This document shows positions 36,775 to 46,638 of a DNA stretch of 64,000 bases, piece by piece. The DNA is from Halarcobacter bivalviorum. Lineage in GTDB: Bacteria; Campylobacterota; Campylobacteria; Campylobacterales; Arcobacteraceae. Each line of letters opens with the position of its first letter. The first letter of the stretch is position 1. Position numbers and translations under genes: made by a program. The notes beneath the pieces are model-generated. The model was not told the DNA's origin. It saw nothing but the letters and a program-made list of their open reading frames with translations, and made no database searches. The DNA lies in the NCBI RefSeq assembly GCF_003346815.1, contig NZ_CP031217.1:2232001-2296000 (forward strand), in the 5' to 3' direction.

Positions 36775-36780
36775 ATTATA
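36775..36780 (-). promoter_or_regulatory. -10 element for dapB
   Basis: Minus-strand TATAAT in CTAGTATAATATGAG, between the trxA terminator and dapB. Confidence 0.5.
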
Positions 36781-36862
36781 CTAGTTACTATTTTAAAAAG
36801 TTTAATAAAGGTGGTATAGTACTTAAAAAATATTAAGTATAAGGTTAATTAAATTTCATGCA

Positions 36863-36894
36863 TAAAAAAAAGACAAGATTTCTCTTGCCTTTTT
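36863..36894 (-). terminator. Terminator after trxA
   Basis: Minus strand: GGCAAGA (36889-36883), loop GAAA, TCTTGTC (36878-36872), then T8. It closes the trxB-trxA unit 12 bases after the stop codon. Confidence 0.85.
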
Positions 36895-36905
36895 AGTTTT
36901 TTTAA

Positions 36906-37223
36906 TTAGATTAAAGAGTTTAGCTTATCAGCAAAAGCTTGTTTTGAAGCTGCTCCAATCATTTGGTCTACAACTTCTCCATCTTTAATAAAAAGAATTG
37001 TAGGTACCGATCTAACTGCATATTTAACTGCTAAATCTTGTTGCTCATCTGTATTTACTTTACAAATATTAGCTTTACCTTCAAACTCTTCTGCTAACTG
37101 ATCGATTACTGGAGCTAACATTCTACAAGGCCCACACCAAGGAGCCCAAAAATCAACTAAAGAAACACCACTATTTACTGTTGCTTCAAAATTATCTTGT
37201 GTTAAATCTATATATTTTCCCAT
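36906..37223 (-). CDS. trxA: Thioredoxin 1
   Basis: Cytoplasmic disulphide reductase, 105 residues. The active site is WAPWCGPCRM with the redox Cys pair, and SVPTILF contains the cis-proline. It follows trxB by four bases, so enzyme and reductase are co-expressed. A paralogue at 40444 is 87/105 identical. Confidence 0.97.
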   Translation of the reverse strand: MGKYIDLTQDNFEATVNSGVSLVDFWAPWCGPCRMLAPVIDQLAEEFEGKANICKVNTDEQQDLAVKYAVRSVPTILFIKDGEVVDQMIGAASKQAFADKLNSLI

Positions 37224-37227
37224 TTTA

Positions 37228-38157
37228 TTATCCTAAATATTCTATAATATCAACTGCTGCTGTTGCACCATCTGCTGCTGCACATACAACTTGTTTTGCT
37301 GCTTCAATTCTTACATCACCTGCTGCATAAAGACCTGGAACATTTGTTCTCATTTTAAGATCAACTACAACTTCAGTTTGCTCATTTACTTCACAAAGAT
37401 ATGAACCATCATCTTGTTTTAAAGCATCACTTAAAACATCTCTACCAACAAATACAAATACACCAGGTACATCTAATTGTCTTAACTCATCATTCTCTTT
37501 TGATTTAACAATTAAACCTGTTACTCCCATATTGTCACCAATAACTTCTTCTACAGTTACATTAGTTACTTCTTCAATATTTTCACAAGCTCTCATATGC
37601 TCAATTGTACTTGGAGCAGCTCTATATGTATCCCTTCTATGTACTAAATAAACTTTTGAACAAATTTTTGAAAGATATACCGCTTCTTCTAAAGCAGAAT
37701 CTCCACCACCAATTACCGCTACTTCTTTATTTTTATAAAAAAATCCATCACAAGTTGCACAAGTTGAAATCCCTCTTCCAAAGAACTCTTTTTCACCTTT
37801 GAATCCACCTTTTTTAGGAACTGAACCTGTTGCTAAAAGTACAGCTCTTGCTTCTTGCTTTGAACCATCTGCTAATTCTACTTCAAAGTTATCACCAGCT
37901 TTTCTTACTTTTAAAACTTGTTGCATTTCATGTTTAAGTCCAAATCTCATCGCTTGTTCTGGCCATGTTTGCATTAAATCCATCCCAGATACAACTTTTT
38001 CTTGTCCTGGATAGTTTTCAATTTCACTACTTCCAGTAATTTGTCCACCTGGCATACCCATTTCAAACATTGTTACGTTTTTTAGTCCACCTCTAGTTGC
38101 ATATAAACCAGCTGTTAAACCAGCAGGTCCTCCACCAATAATTGCTAAATCTAACAT
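37228..38157 (-). CDS. trxB: Thioredoxin reductase
   Basis: NADPH-dependent flavoenzyme that reduces thioredoxin. 309 residues. FAD motif [15 protein letters not shown], redox [16 protein letters not shown] with the CxxC, NADPH motif [17 protein letters not shown] and a late LYAAGDVR are all in place. In an operon with trxA; divergent from the AGCS gene. Confidence 0.97.
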   Translation of the reverse strand: MLDLAIIGGGPAGLTAGLYATRGGLKNVTMFEMGMPGGQITGSSEIENYPGQEKVVSGMDLMQTWPEQAMRFGLKHEMQQVLKVRKAGDNFEVELADGSKQEARAVLLATGSVPKKGGFKGEKEFFGRGISTCATCDGFFYKNKEVAVIGGGDSALEEAVYLSKICSKVYLVHRRDTYRAAPSTIEHMRACENIEEVTNVTVEEVIGDNMGVTGLIVKSKENDELRQLDVPGVFVFVGRDVLSDALKQDDGSYLCEVNEQTEVVVDLKMRTNVPGLYAAGDVRIEAAKQVVCAAADGATAAVDIIEYLG

Positions 38158-38409
38158 ATATTATCCTTTTTGTGCATTTTATTTTGTACCAAATGAAATA
38201 ACTACTTCTAGTATTTTAAGGTCGTAATAATACTATAGTTTTGTTAAGCATTCGTTTAACCTTTTCTTAGAAGATAATTTTTTTCCTTTAGTAAATTTTA
38301 TCGTATTAAACCTTAATATTTCTAAGGCTTTGCTTTGACGAATAATTATTCATTTTTTTTTAACTAACTCTAAGGTATTATACAAGCTTTCAAATTTAAG
38401 GGGTATAAA
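38158..38409. promoter_or_regulatory. Divergent trxB / AGCS promoter region
   Basis: 252 bases without a gene. On the plus strand GGTATTATAC at 38374-38383 is a likely -10 for the symporter, 30 bases before its ATG. On the minus strand TATTAT at 38232-38227 could be the trxB -10. A 12-base palindrome GAATAATTATTC is at about 38339-38350. No operator can be assigned. Confidence 0.45.
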
Positions 38410-39750
38410 ATGGAAATATTAGAAAAGATGATATCTACCGCCTCAGATTTTGTATGGGGAGTACCAATGCTAGTTTTATTAGTTGGTACAGGACTATTTT
38501 TAACTATTAGATTAAAAGGTATGCAATTTTGGGCATTAGGTCACGCTGTTAAATTAATTTTTACAAAAGAGAAAAATGCAGATGGAGATATTTCTCATTT
38601 TCAAGCATTAATGACAGCATTAGCAGCAACTGTCGGTATTGGAAATATTGTAGGGGTTGCGACGGCTATTACTTTTGGGGGACCAGGAGCAGTATTTTGG
38701 ATGTGGGTTACAGGTCTTGTAGGAATGGCTACAAAATATTCAGAAGCAATATTAGCTGTAAAGTATAGAGAAAAAGGTAAAAATGGTTTTAAAGGTGGTC
38801 CTATGTACTACCTATCAAAAGGTTTAAATATGCCTAAACTTGCCTTTCTTTTTGCACTTTTTACAGTATTAGCATCTTTTGGTATTGGAAATATGACTCA
38901 ATCTAATGCTATCTCAAATGCTTTATTTGCACAGTTTGAAACTCCTAATTGGGTTACAGGTATTATTTTACTTACAATCACTTCTTTTGTTGTAATTGGA
39001 GGAATTAAGTCTATTGGTAAAACTACATCTTTTTTAATTCCTTTTATGATTATTATCTATTTAGGTACTTCACTAACAATTATTTTTACAAACTTTGATA
39101 AAGTGGGTGATGCTTTTGGTATGATTTTTTATTATGCTTTTAATCCAATTGCTGCTGGTGGAGGTTTTGCAGGAGCTGCTGTTGCTGCTGCTATAAGATA
39201 TGGTATTGCAAGAGGTGTTTTTTCAAATGAATCAGGACTTGGTTCTGCTCCAATTGCTGCTGCAGCTGCTAAAACAAATGACCCAGCAAAACAAGCTCTT
39301 GTCTCTATGACTCAAACTTTTATTGATACTTTAGTTGTTTGTACAATGACTGCTCTTATTATTCTTATGGCACCAGTTTGGCAAACAGGCGGAAGTGCAG
39401 GAGAGTTGACTTTAAAAAGTTTTGAATACTTCTTAGGGGATTTTGGAGCAATTATAATTGTACTTGCTACTGTACTTTTTGGGTACTCTACTATTTTAGG
39501 TTGGTCTTATTATGGAGAAAGAGCTTTTGAGTATATTTTTGGAGAAAAATCTATTAAATTATATAGAATTGTTTTTGTAAGTTTTATCGTTGTTGGAGCA
39601 ATGATTGAATTAAAACTTGTATGGAATTTTTCTGATTTAGCAAATGGCCTTATGGCTATTCCAAACTTAATTGCTCTACTTCTATTATCTAAAGTTGTTT
39701 CAGAAGAGACCAATAGATATTTTAAAGAAAAAAAATTATATAAAAAATAA
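38410..39750 (+). CDS. AGCS-family sodium/alanine-type symporter
   Basis: Inner-membrane sodium-coupled amino-acid transporter. 446 residues with about ten hydrophobic segments. Family signatures: AATVGIGNIVGVATAITFGGPGAVFWMWV and the loop ARGVFSNESGLGSAPIAAAAA. Alanine or glycine is the usual substrate; sequence alone does not settle it. AGGGG upstream of ATG. Followed by a secreted unknown gene with its own promoter. Confidence 0.92.
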   Translation: MEILEKMISTASDFVWGVPMLVLLVGTGLFLTIRLKGMQFWALGHAVKLIFTKEKNADGDISHFQALMTALAATVGIGNIVGVATAITFGGPGAVFWMWVTGLVGMATKYSEAILAVKYREKGKNGFKGGPMYYLSKGLNMPKLAFLFALFTVLASFGIGNMTQSNAISNALFAQFETPNWVTGIILLTITSFVVIGGIKSIGKTTSFLIPFMIIIYLGTSLTIIFTNFDKVGDAFGMIFYYAFNPIAAGGGFAGAAVAAAIRYGIARGVFSNESGLGSAPIAAAAAKTNDPAKQALVSMTQTFIDTLVVCTMTALIILMAPVWQTGGSAGELTLKSFEYFLGDFGAIIIVLATVLFGYSTILGWSYYGERAFEYIFGEKSIKLYRIVFVSFIVVGAMIELKLVWNFSDLANGLMAIPNLIALLLLSKVVSEETNRYFKEKKLYKK

Positions 39751-39772
39751 TAAATATTAATAAAAATTATTT

Positions 39773-39778
39773 TATAAT
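39773..39778 (+). promoter_or_regulatory. -10 element before the secreted unknown gene
   Basis: TATAAT 27 bases before ATG 39805, followed by AAGGAGA seven bases before the start. Confidence 0.55.
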
Positions 39779-39804
39779 GTCTTCTTTTATTTTAAGGAGA
39801 CATT

Positions 39805-40419
39805 ATGAAAAGTAAGTTGTTTTATATAGTTTTACTACTATTATTATCAAAAAGTATCTTTGCTAAAGAGTATGATTTAAGTAGTATTTTTACTCAAAAC
39901 TTTGACTTTAAGGCAGAAGTTTTAGTTGTTCCTGCCAATGTTAAAAACTCATGGACTAATGAAACAAGAGTTGTTGAAAAGAACTCTTCAGAAATTAAAG
40001 TTGAGGATAAAGACTATGAGAATGGGAACTTAAAAGAAATAGCTTATCATTGGTATGATAAAAATGGTATTAGAATTAAATATAAGTCTGCTTCAAAAGA
40101 GTACTCTATAAAAAACCAAAACTACAAAGCTTCATTTAAAAACCTAGAATTAGGAGATAAAGGAGACCTTCCTACACTTTATACTACTCAAGGTGAAATG
40201 ATAAAAAGTAATTGGGAACTTTTTAAAGAAAAGGAAGAACTTTGTTTAAAAATCTTAATTAAATATATATCTTCTAATAATTTAATAAATGAATCAATTG
40301 AATACAATTATTATTTAAATGAAAGTGGAAAAATAAAATCTTTTATATTTAATTATTATACTGGGGACAAAATATTTCATCTATTAAAAGTTGAAAGTAA
40401 AGAAGTAAACTATAAATAA
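39805..40419 (+). CDS. Secreted protein of unknown function
   Basis: 204 residues. A signal peptide (about 1-20, SKLFYIVLLLLLSKSIFA-KEY) sends it to the periplasm. The rest is rich in Lys, Asn, Tyr and Glu with alternating beta pattern and no cysteine except one in EELCLKIL. I recognise no domain. Its stop codon lies in the left arm of a 17-bp hairpin shared with the convergent second thioredoxin gene. It has its own promoter and a strong ribosome site, so it is a real gene. Confidence 0.7.
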   Translation: MKSKLFYIVLLLLLSKSIFAKEYDLSSIFTQNFDFKAEVLVVPANVKNSWTNETRVVEKNSSEIKVEDKDYENGNLKEIAYHWYDKNGIRIKYKSASKEYSIKNQNYKASFKNLELGDKGDLPTLYTTQGEMIKSNWELFKEKEELCLKILIKYISSNNLINESIEYNYYLNESGKIKSFIFNYYTGDKIFHLLKVESKEVNYK

Positions 40420-40448
40420 TCTAAAGCCAAAGCTTTAGATTATTTATA
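40411..40448. terminator. 17-bp perfect hairpin over both stop codons
   Basis: TATAAATAATCTAAAGC (40411-40427), loop CAAA, GCTTTAGATTATTTATA (40432-40448). The left arm contains the stop codon of the 39805 gene and the right arm that of the thioredoxin gene on the other strand. It probably terminates or protects both mRNAs. No long T run follows. Confidence 0.6.
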
Positions 40449-40761
40449 CAAGTGAGTTAATTTTTTCAGCTAATGCTTGTTTTGAGCTTGCTCCAACCAT
40501 TTGGTCAACAATCTCTCCATCTTTCATAAATAGAATTGTTGGAATAGATCTAATTCCATATTTAACTGCTAAATCTTGTTGTTCATCTGTATTTACTTTA
40601 CAAATATTTGCTTTACCTTCAAAATCCTCTGCTAACTCTTCAATTACAGGAGCTATCATTCTACAAGGTCCACACCAAGGAGCCCAAAAGTCAACTAAAG
40701 ATACACCACTATTTACAGTTGCATCAAAATTTTCTGGAGTTAAATCTATATATTTACCCAT
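40444..40761 (-). CDS. Thioredoxin 2 (paralogue)
   Basis: 105 residues, same length as trxA at 36906 and differing at 18 positions, nearly all conservative. WAPWCGPCRM active site and SIPTILF cis-Pro motif intact. It stands alone with its own -10 (minus TATAAT at 40800-40795), divergent from alaS. Two full cytoplasmic thioredoxins within 4 kb suggest a duplication; separate regulation is likely. Confidence 0.95.
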   Translation of the reverse strand: MGKYIDLTPENFDATVNSGVSLVDFWAPWCGPCRMIAPVIEELAEDFEGKANICKVNTDEQQDLAVKYGIRSIPTILFMKDGEIVDQMVGASSKQALAEKINSLV

Positions 40762-40794
40762 TCTTAATTCCTTTTTATTGTCTAAAGTAACAAG

Positions 40795-40800
40795 ATTATA
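40795..40800 (-). promoter_or_regulatory. -10 element for thioredoxin 2
   Basis: Minus-strand TATAAT (CTGTATAATCTTG) 34 bases before the start. AAAGGAATT lies before ATG. Confidence 0.5.
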
Positions 40801-40843
40801 CAGTCAAAAACTTTAAATAAACTTGGCTAAATAAACTTTTAGA

Positions 40844-40849
40844 TAGAAT
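40844..40849 (+). promoter_or_regulatory. -10 element for alaS
   Basis: TAGAAT 30 bases before ATG 40879, in the divergent gap with thioredoxin 2. Confidence 0.4.
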
Positions 40850-40878
40850 ATATCTTAAATTTATTATGGATGATTTAT

Positions 40879-43446
40879 ATGGATATTAGAAAAGAGTATT
40901 TAGAGTTTTTTAAAAGCAAAGGACACGAAGTAGTATCTTCTATGCCTTTAGTACCTGATGATCCCACATTAATGTTTACAAATGCTGGAATGGTACAGTT
41001 TAAAGACATTTTTACAGGTGCTGTTCCAAAGCCAAGTAATCCAACTGCAACATCATGTCAGCTATGTGTAAGAGCTGGGGGAAAACACAATGACTTAGAA
41101 AATGTTGGTTACACAGCTAGACACCATACACTTTTTGAGATGTTAGGAAACTTCTCATTTGGTGATTATTTTAAAAAAGAAGCAATTGCTTATGCATGGG
41201 AATTTGTAACTGTAAATCTTGCACTTCCTACAGATAAATTATGGGTTACAATTCATAATGATGATGATGAAGCATATGAGTTATGGAAAGAACATATTGA
41301 TGCTTCAAGAATCAAAAGATTCGGAGATAAAGATAACTTCTGGTCAATGGGAGATACTGGACCTTGTGGACCATGCTCTGAGATTTTTTATGACCAAGGA
41401 GAAGAACACTTTTCTTCTTCTGAAGATTATTTAGGTGGAGATGGAGATAGATTCCTAGAGATTTGGAACCTTGTATTTATGCAATATGAGCAAACAAAAA
41501 ATGCAGATGGAACTATCACAAGAACAGAACTTCCAAAACCATCAATTGATACAGGAATGGGATTAGAAAGAGTTATTGCCATTAAAGAAGGTGTATTTAA
41601 TAACTTTGACTCTTCAAACTTCCAACCAATTATTAAAAAACTTGAAGAGTTAGCTAAGAAAAAAGCTGATAAAGAGACTATTGGTTCTTTTAGAGTAATT
41701 GCTGACCACTTAAGAGCAAACTCATTTATGTTATCACAAGGGATTCTTTTTGGGAATGAGGGAAGACCTTATGTAAATAGAAGAATTATGAGAAGAGCTG
41801 TTAGACATGGTTATTTACTTGGATTTAGAAAACCATTTATGGCAAAACTTTACGATACTTTATGTGATATTATGGGTTCTCACTATATAGAATTAGTAGA
41901 ACAAAAAGAGTATGTAAAAGAGCAATTAACACTAGAAGAAGAGAGATTCTTTAAAACAATTGAATCAGGAATGACTCTATTTAACGAAGAATTAGCAAAC
42001 ACTAAAGATAAATTTAGTGGAGAAGTTGCATTTAAACTTTATGATGAAAAAGGTTTCCCCCTTGATTTAACACAAGATATGCTTAGAGATAGAAATCTTG
42101 ATGTAGATGTAGAAAAGTTTGATGAACTTATGGCAGAACAAAAAGCTAAAGCTAAAGCTTCATGGAAAGGTAGTGGAGACACTGCATCTGAAGGTGACTT
42201 TAAAGCTATTTTAGAAAAATATGGTGTAAATGAGTTTGTAGGATATAAAAATATCACTATAAAAAGTAAGATTATTGCTTTACTTGATGAGAACTTTAAA
42301 GAAGTATCAACTTTAGAAAAAGGAACAAAAGGTTGGGTTATGCTAGACAAAACTCCTTTTTATGCTACATCTGGTGGACAAATGGGAGATATTGGAGCAT
42401 TAGAAGATAATGAGCATATTGCAATTATTGAAGCAACAGAAAAGTTCCATGGAATTAACCTTTCTAAAGTAAAAGTTGAGAAATCAAATATTTGTGTAGG
42501 TGAAGAGGTTAATGCTATTGTTGCAAATAGAGGTGAAGTAGCAAAACATCACTCAGCAACTCACCTTTTACAAAGTGCTTTAAAAATGGTTTTAGGAGAT
42601 ACAGTTTCTCAAGCAGGTTCTTTAAATGATGCTTCAAGATTAAGATTTGACTTTACATATCCTAAAGCTATGACAACTGAACAAATAGATGAAGTTGAAG
42701 ATTTAGTAAACTCTATGATTGCAAGAGGATTAGAAGGTAATATTGAAGAACTTCCAATTGAAGAAGCTAAAGAAAAAGGCGCAATTGCTATGTTTGGTGA
42801 AAAATATGGTGATGTTGTAAGAGTTGTAAGTTTCGGTGATGTTTCTGTAGAATTTTGTGGAGGAACACACGTAAAAAATGCTTTAGATATTGGTTCTTTT
42901 TATATTACTAAAGAGTCAGGAGTAAGTGCTGGTGTTAGAAGAATTGAAGCAGTTTGTGGACTTGCTGCAATTAACTATACAAAAGCAATTATTAATGAGA
43001 TGGCTCAAGTTAAAGCTGAAGTTAAAAATAGTGATGTAATAACTGGTATCAAAAAATTAAAAGAACAAATCAAAGAGCTTAAAAAAGAGCTTGATGATGC
43101 ACAAAACTCTATTCAAACTCCTATTTCAGAAGAGACTATTAATGATACAAAAATAGTTGTTGATATTATTGAAAATGGAGACCTTAAGAAACTTGTTGAT
43201 GATTATAAGAATGGAAATGAAAAAGTTGCTATCTTACTTATCCAAGCAAAAGGTGATAAGGTAATGTTAGTAGCTGGAAGCAAAAATACAAATATCAAAG
43301 CAGGTGATTGGATTAAAGCAATTGCACCAATCGTTGGTGGGGGAGGTGGTGGAAGACCAGACTTCGCACAAGCAGGTGGTAAAGATGTTTCTAAAGTAAA
43401 AGAAGCAAAAGAAGCTGCACTTAACTTTGTAAAGGAAAACTTATAA
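40879..43446 (+). CDS. alaS: Alanyl-tRNA synthetase
   Basis: Charges tRNA-Ala. About 855 residues. Catalytic domain ([41 protein letters not shown]), editing domain with [12 protein letters not shown] and CGGTHV zinc-type residues, and the C-Ala domain ending [20 protein letters not shown] 40879 ([11 protein letters not shown]) matches family N-termini better than the in-frame ATG at 40870 and has GGA about eight bases upstream. Confidence 0.97.
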   Translation: MDIRKEYLEFFKSKGHEVVSSMPLVPDDPTLMFTNAGMVQFKDIFTGAVPKPSNPTATSCQLCVRAGGKHNDLENVGYTARHHTLFEMLGNFSFGDYFKKEAIAYAWEFVTVNLALPTDKLWVTIHNDDDEAYELWKEHIDASRIKRFGDKDNFWSMGDTGPCGPCSEIFYDQGEEHFSSSEDYLGGDGDRFLEIWNLVFMQYEQTKNADGTITRTELPKPSIDTGMGLERVIAIKEGVFNNFDSSNFQPIIKKLEELAKKKADKETIGSFRVIADHLRANSFMLSQGILFGNEGRPYVNRRIMRRAVRHGYLLGFRKPFMAKLYDTLCDIMGSHYIELVEQKEYVKEQLTLEEERFFKTIESGMTLFNEELANTKDKFSGEVAFKLYDEKGFPLDLTQDMLRDRNLDVDVEKFDELMAEQKAKAKASWKGSGDTASEGDFKAILEKYGVNEFVGYKNITIKSKIIALLDENFKEVSTLEKGTKGWVMLDKTPFYATSGGQMGDIGALEDNEHIAIIEATEKFHGINLSKVKVEKSNICVGEEVNAIVANRGEVAKHHSATHLLQSALKMVLGDTVSQAGSLNDASRLRFDFTYPKAMTTEQIDEVEDLVNSMIARGLEGNIEELPIEEAKEKGAIAMFGEKYGDVVRVVSFGDVSVEFCGGTHVKNALDIGSFYITKESGVSAGVRRIEAVCGLAAINYTKAIINEMAQVKAEVKNSDVITGIKKLKEQIKELKKELDDAQNSIQTPISEETINDTKIVVDIIENGDLKKLVDDYKNGNEKVAILLIQAKGDKVMLVAGSKNTNIKAGDWIKAIAPIVGGGGGGRPDFAQAGGKDVSKVKEAKEAALNFVKENL

Positions 43447-43447
43447 G

Positions 43448-43927
43448 ATGGAAACATTGTTTAACAATTTTTCTTCGCTTATAGTATTTTTACATGTTCT
43501 TTCTGCTGTAGTTTGGGTAGGAGGAATGATTGTAATTAGATTTGCCGTTCACTACTCTATGCAAAGTGTAGAAGAACCTCAAATCAAATTAGGAAGAACT
43601 TTAGAAAATCTAAAAAGATTTTTTTCTATGGTTATTCCTTCAATAATAATTTTGCTATTAACAGCTATCATTATGATTATAGCTTTAAAATTTAAAGGTA
43701 CAGAACTTTATGCTTTTGTAATTGCAAAAGAAGTTGTATGGGTTGTGATGACAATTATATTTACACTTGTTTATATAAAAAGAAATCAAGCACAAAAAGC
43801 TTTTGACAAAGGAGAGTTTCCCCTTGCAAAACAAAAGCTTCAACCAATTGCTAGTTTTCTAATTCCATTAAATATAGTATTGGGATTAGTAGCTATTTAT
43901 TTAGGTGTTACATTAAGAGGATTCTAA
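43448..43927 (+). CDS. CopD-like four-helix membrane protein
   Basis: 159 residues with four membrane segments (about 7-29, 57-82, 86-107, 131-155). The pattern FLHVLSAVVWVGGMI and the spaced histidines resemble the CopD/DUF2269-type cytochrome b-like fold. The function is unknown; copper or haem handling is a guess. It starts one base after the alaS stop and ends next to the NlpC gene, so it is in the alaS operon. Confidence 0.6.
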   Translation: METLFNNFSSLIVFLHVLSAVVWVGGMIVIRFAVHYSMQSVEEPQIKLGRTLENLKRFFSMVIPSIIILLLTAIIMIIALKFKGTELYAFVIAKEVVWVVMTIIFTLVYIKRNQAQKAFDKGEFPLAKQKLQPIASFLIPLNIVLGLVAIYLGVTLRGF

Positions 43928-44428
43928 ATGAGAGTATTTAAACTATTACTTACTTCAATAGTTTTTATCCTATTTACGGGTTGTTTTTCAAGCAACTCCG
44001 TAGCACTTAACCCTAAACCAAATCCAAATTTAAAATTTAGAGATTATGAAGAAAATCAAAAACTTTATAATCAACTTCTTGCACACTACAAACAATGGAA
44101 AGGTGTAAAATATAAGTATGGTGGTAATTCAAAAAAAGGTATTGATTGTTCTGCTTTTGTACAAAATACCTATAGAAATGCTTTAAAAATAAAAATTCCT
44201 CGTACTACAAAACTTCAATCTCAAGTTGGTCAAGAAATTGGAATGGCTGATTTACAAATTGGAGATTTAATCTTCTTTAAAACTGGATATAAAACAAGAC
44301 ATGTAGGTATTTATATTGGTGGGGGAGAGTTTATGCATGCTTCTACAAAAGTTGGAGTTACTATCTCAAGTTTAGATAATCCATACTATATAAAACAGAT
44401 ATGGAAAATCCAAAGAGTTTTTAACTAA
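43928..44428 (+). CDS. NlpC/P60 family lipoprotein
   Basis: 166 residues. Lipobox LFTGC (Cys about 19) makes it a lipoprotein. The C-terminal peptidase domain has GIDCSAFVQNTYRNA (catalytic Cys) and RHVGIYIGGGEFMHAS (catalytic His). Probably a peptidoglycan endopeptidase cutting the peptide stem. ATG directly abuts the upstream stop (TAAATG). Convergent with the AEC gene nine bases further on. Confidence 0.88.
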   Translation: MRVFKLLLTSIVFILFTGCFSSNSVALNPKPNPNLKFRDYEENQKLYNQLLAHYKQWKGVKYKYGGNSKKGIDCSAFVQNTYRNALKIKIPRTTKLQSQVGQEIGMADLQIGDLIFFKTGYKTRHVGIYIGGGEFMHASTKVGVTISSLDNPYYIKQIWKIQRVFN

Positions 44429-44437
44429 AAATTTTAA

Positions 44438-45364
44438 TTAAAAGCCTCCATAAATGGCTAACATTATTGGAATATAAACAACAGAAACTATTGTTGATAA
44501 AAGTACTGTAAATGAAGCCTTTTCAGGTTTTGCTTTTAGTAATACAGCTAAAGTTACAGTATTTCCTGCAAGTGGTACAATTGAAAACAAAAACATAACT
44601 TTATAAATCTCTTCATTTAAAAAATTGATAAATGTTTTATCTACAAAAATTATTGCTAAAACAACTGCTGGCCAAAAAATAAATTTAAAGAAGTATGAGA
44701 TTTTTATATATTTTTTATCAAAATCTGCTTCTAAATTAAAGCCTTTCATTCCCATACCTAACATCATCATTCCTAAAATCCCATATGCCCACTTTAAATT
44801 CTCAAAATAAGGAACAATAATCTCAGGAGTTCTAAATCCTACAAGGTTAAATGAAAGTCCTGCAATAAAAGCATAAAGAAGTGGTAGTTTTAATACCTTC
44901 ATTATAGATTGTCTTGCTGTAAAACTTCCCTTTGCAGTAACATAAAAACCTGTTGTATTCTCATATAAAAGTGAAGCTAATGTACCAAAAATAAAGATAT
45001 TTGCAACACTTGGTTCTAATAAAATCATAGCTAAGGGAATACCAAAATAGCCAGTATTTCCTGTCCCACAAGTAAAAGCTAAAGTATTTACACTTGCATC
45101 ATTCCACTCATTTTTATATTTTTTCAAAATATAAAAAGCAATCGTACTTCCAAAGATAAAAATAAAAAGAGGTAAAAATACCAATTGCATATTAATTTCA
45201 ATTGATAAAACTGCAAAAAAGATTACTATAGGTCCTAAAATATAAACTAATAAAAAAGCGATTTGTTCTCTTTTGATTTTAAAATATCTAGCTAAAAGAT
45301 ATCCAATTCCTATATTTAAATATAAGGGTGCAATTTTTCCTAAAATAATAAAAAATATATTCAT
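44438..45364 (-). CDS. AEC-family transporter
   Basis: About 308 residues with about ten hydrophobic segments and the GTGNTGYFGIPLAM signature of the auxin efflux carrier family. Substrate probably an organic acid or amino acid. The frame is open upstream of 45364, but ATG 45364 overlaps the stop of the preceding gene as TAATG and matches family N-termini, so I start there. Last of a three-gene unit with panE. Confidence 0.82.
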   Translation of the reverse strand: MNIFFIILGKIAPLYLNIGIGYLLARYFKIKREQIAFLLVYILGPIVIFFAVLSIEINMQLVFLPLFIFIFGSTIAFYILKKYKNEWNDASVNTLAFTCGTGNTGYFGIPLAMILLEPSVANIFIFGTLASLLYENTTGFYVTAKGSFTARQSIMKVLKLPLLYAFIAGLSFNLVGFRTPEIIVPYFENLKWAYGILGMMMLGMGMKGFNLEADFDKKYIKISYFFKFIFWPAVVLAIIFVDKTFINFLNEEIYKVMFLFSIVPLAGNTVTLAVLLKAKPEKASFTVLLSTIVSVVYIPIMLAIYGGF

Positions 45365-46638
45365 TAAAGTCCTAAGTAATTTGATAAAGCGAAAAGCATT
45401 ATAACACAAATGAAATACATCTTTATAGCATAAGGTAAATTGATTTTAAAAACCTCTTTTGCCTTTAATTCATATCTTGCTTGCATTGTAAGGTTTAAAC
45501 CACTAAAAGGAGAAGTAGAAACTGCTGTTGCCCAAGACATTAAAAAAGTAGCTGCTAAAAGAGTATGATTTAACTGGTCAACCCAATTACCTAAAACAGC
45601 AATTGAAATAATAGGATGAATTCCTACAAATGAAAGAGCGATTAAAATAAACAATAAGATTGAAGCATATAAGCCATTTAACTGTTCAATTGGCAAAGAT
45701 AAATTCATTCCTAATAATACAGAACTGATACTAACTCCAAACATACCAGCAATTAAAAATAGTGCTATCTCATTTTTCATTTTTGGAAGTTCAAAAGTTA
45801 TATGAGCAATTAACATCTCTTTACTTTTTTTCACTTTGTATTTAAGAGGTAAAATAAAAAAAGTAAGTAGTAAAGAGAAAATAGAGATAAGTAAAATCAC
45901 TTTCACACTTGGAAAAATGTAGTTTGTAACTAATACTAAAATAGCTAATAAAAAGGGTAAATATAGTGTTTCAAACTCTATTGGGTAACCTTTAAATTCA
46001 TCTAAACTTGGTTCATTTTTAATTTCAAAGAAAGTTACAAGAAAAGCAATAAAAGCTAAAATAATCCCCATCATTAATATTATTGAAGAGGATAGTTTAG
46101 GAGCATAAGTAATTGCTGCTGCAAAGGCTACAAAAAATGGAGACCAATAAGCATCAGAAGAGAAAGCTCGTGTAAGTGTAATTACTTGTAAATTTGTTAA
46201 TTTTGATTTTTCATATAGTTTATCTGCAACAATAATCAAAGAAGAAAGATTAATCACAGAACCAAAAAGATGTACTCCTAAATAGGTTTTAAAAAAGCTC
46301 TTTTTTCCACTTGGTAAAGACTTAACATTTTTGGCTTTAGGGGTAGCAATCAATCTTAAAAAGCCCACTCCAATTAGTAGTGTTAATAGATATTGGTTTA
46401 CACTGAAAACCTTTATATAATCTATTTCAAAGCCACTAAAAAAAGAGTAAGAAAAAGCAATAAAACTTAAAGCTAAGAGTTTATATAAAAGAGATTTACC
46501 ATTTACATTTTTAAATAGAGTTATAAGAGCAAACCAAGCCAATATACCAGCTAAGAATATATACTCATTATTAAAAAAATAAGCAAAAATAGTTATAAGA
46601 AAAGAAGAAAATATTAAACTTCCTGAAAATCTTTGCAC
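45364..46638 (-). CDS. Polytopic membrane protein of unknown function
   Basis: 424 residues with about 11-12 hydrophobic segments. Polar motifs inside membrane regions such as AFSSDAYWSPFFVA, VGIHPIISIAVL and AVSTSPFSGLNL suggest an ion-transporter-type permease with two similar hairpin-like halves, but I cannot name the family. The start is GTG sharing its G with the panE stop (TAGTG). It ends TAATG with the AEC gene, so all three are co-translated. Confidence 0.6.
   Translation of the reverse strand: MQRFSGSLIFSSFLITIFAYFFNNEYIFLAGILAWFALITLFKNVNGKSLLYKLLALSFIAFSYSFFSGFEIDYIKVFSVNQYLLTLLIGVGFLRLIATPKAKNVKSLPSGKKSFFKTYLGVHLFGSVINLSSLIIVADKLYEKSKLTNLQVITLTRAFSSDAYWSPFFVAFAAAITYAPKLSSSIILMMGIILAFIAFLVTFFEIKNEPSLDEFKGYPIEFETLYLPFLLAILVLVTNYIFPSVKVILLISIFSLLLTFFILPLKYKVKKSKEMLIAHITFELPKMKNEIALFLIAGMFGVSISSVLLGMNLSLPIEQLNGLYASILLFILIALSFVGIHPIISIAVLGNWVDQLNHTLLAATFLMSWATAVSTSPFSGLNLTMQARYELKAKEVFKINLPYAIKMYFICVIMLFALSNYLGL

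Noticed and set aside
38320-38350. Possible third copy of the palindromic element (ATTCGTCAAAG match)
   Set aside because: Only 11 bases match; the central TTACTGNAGTAA and TCAAGG are missing.
45365-45409. Upstream extension of the AEC gene
   Set aside because: It lies inside the preceding gene; TAATG at 45364 gives a natural coupled start.
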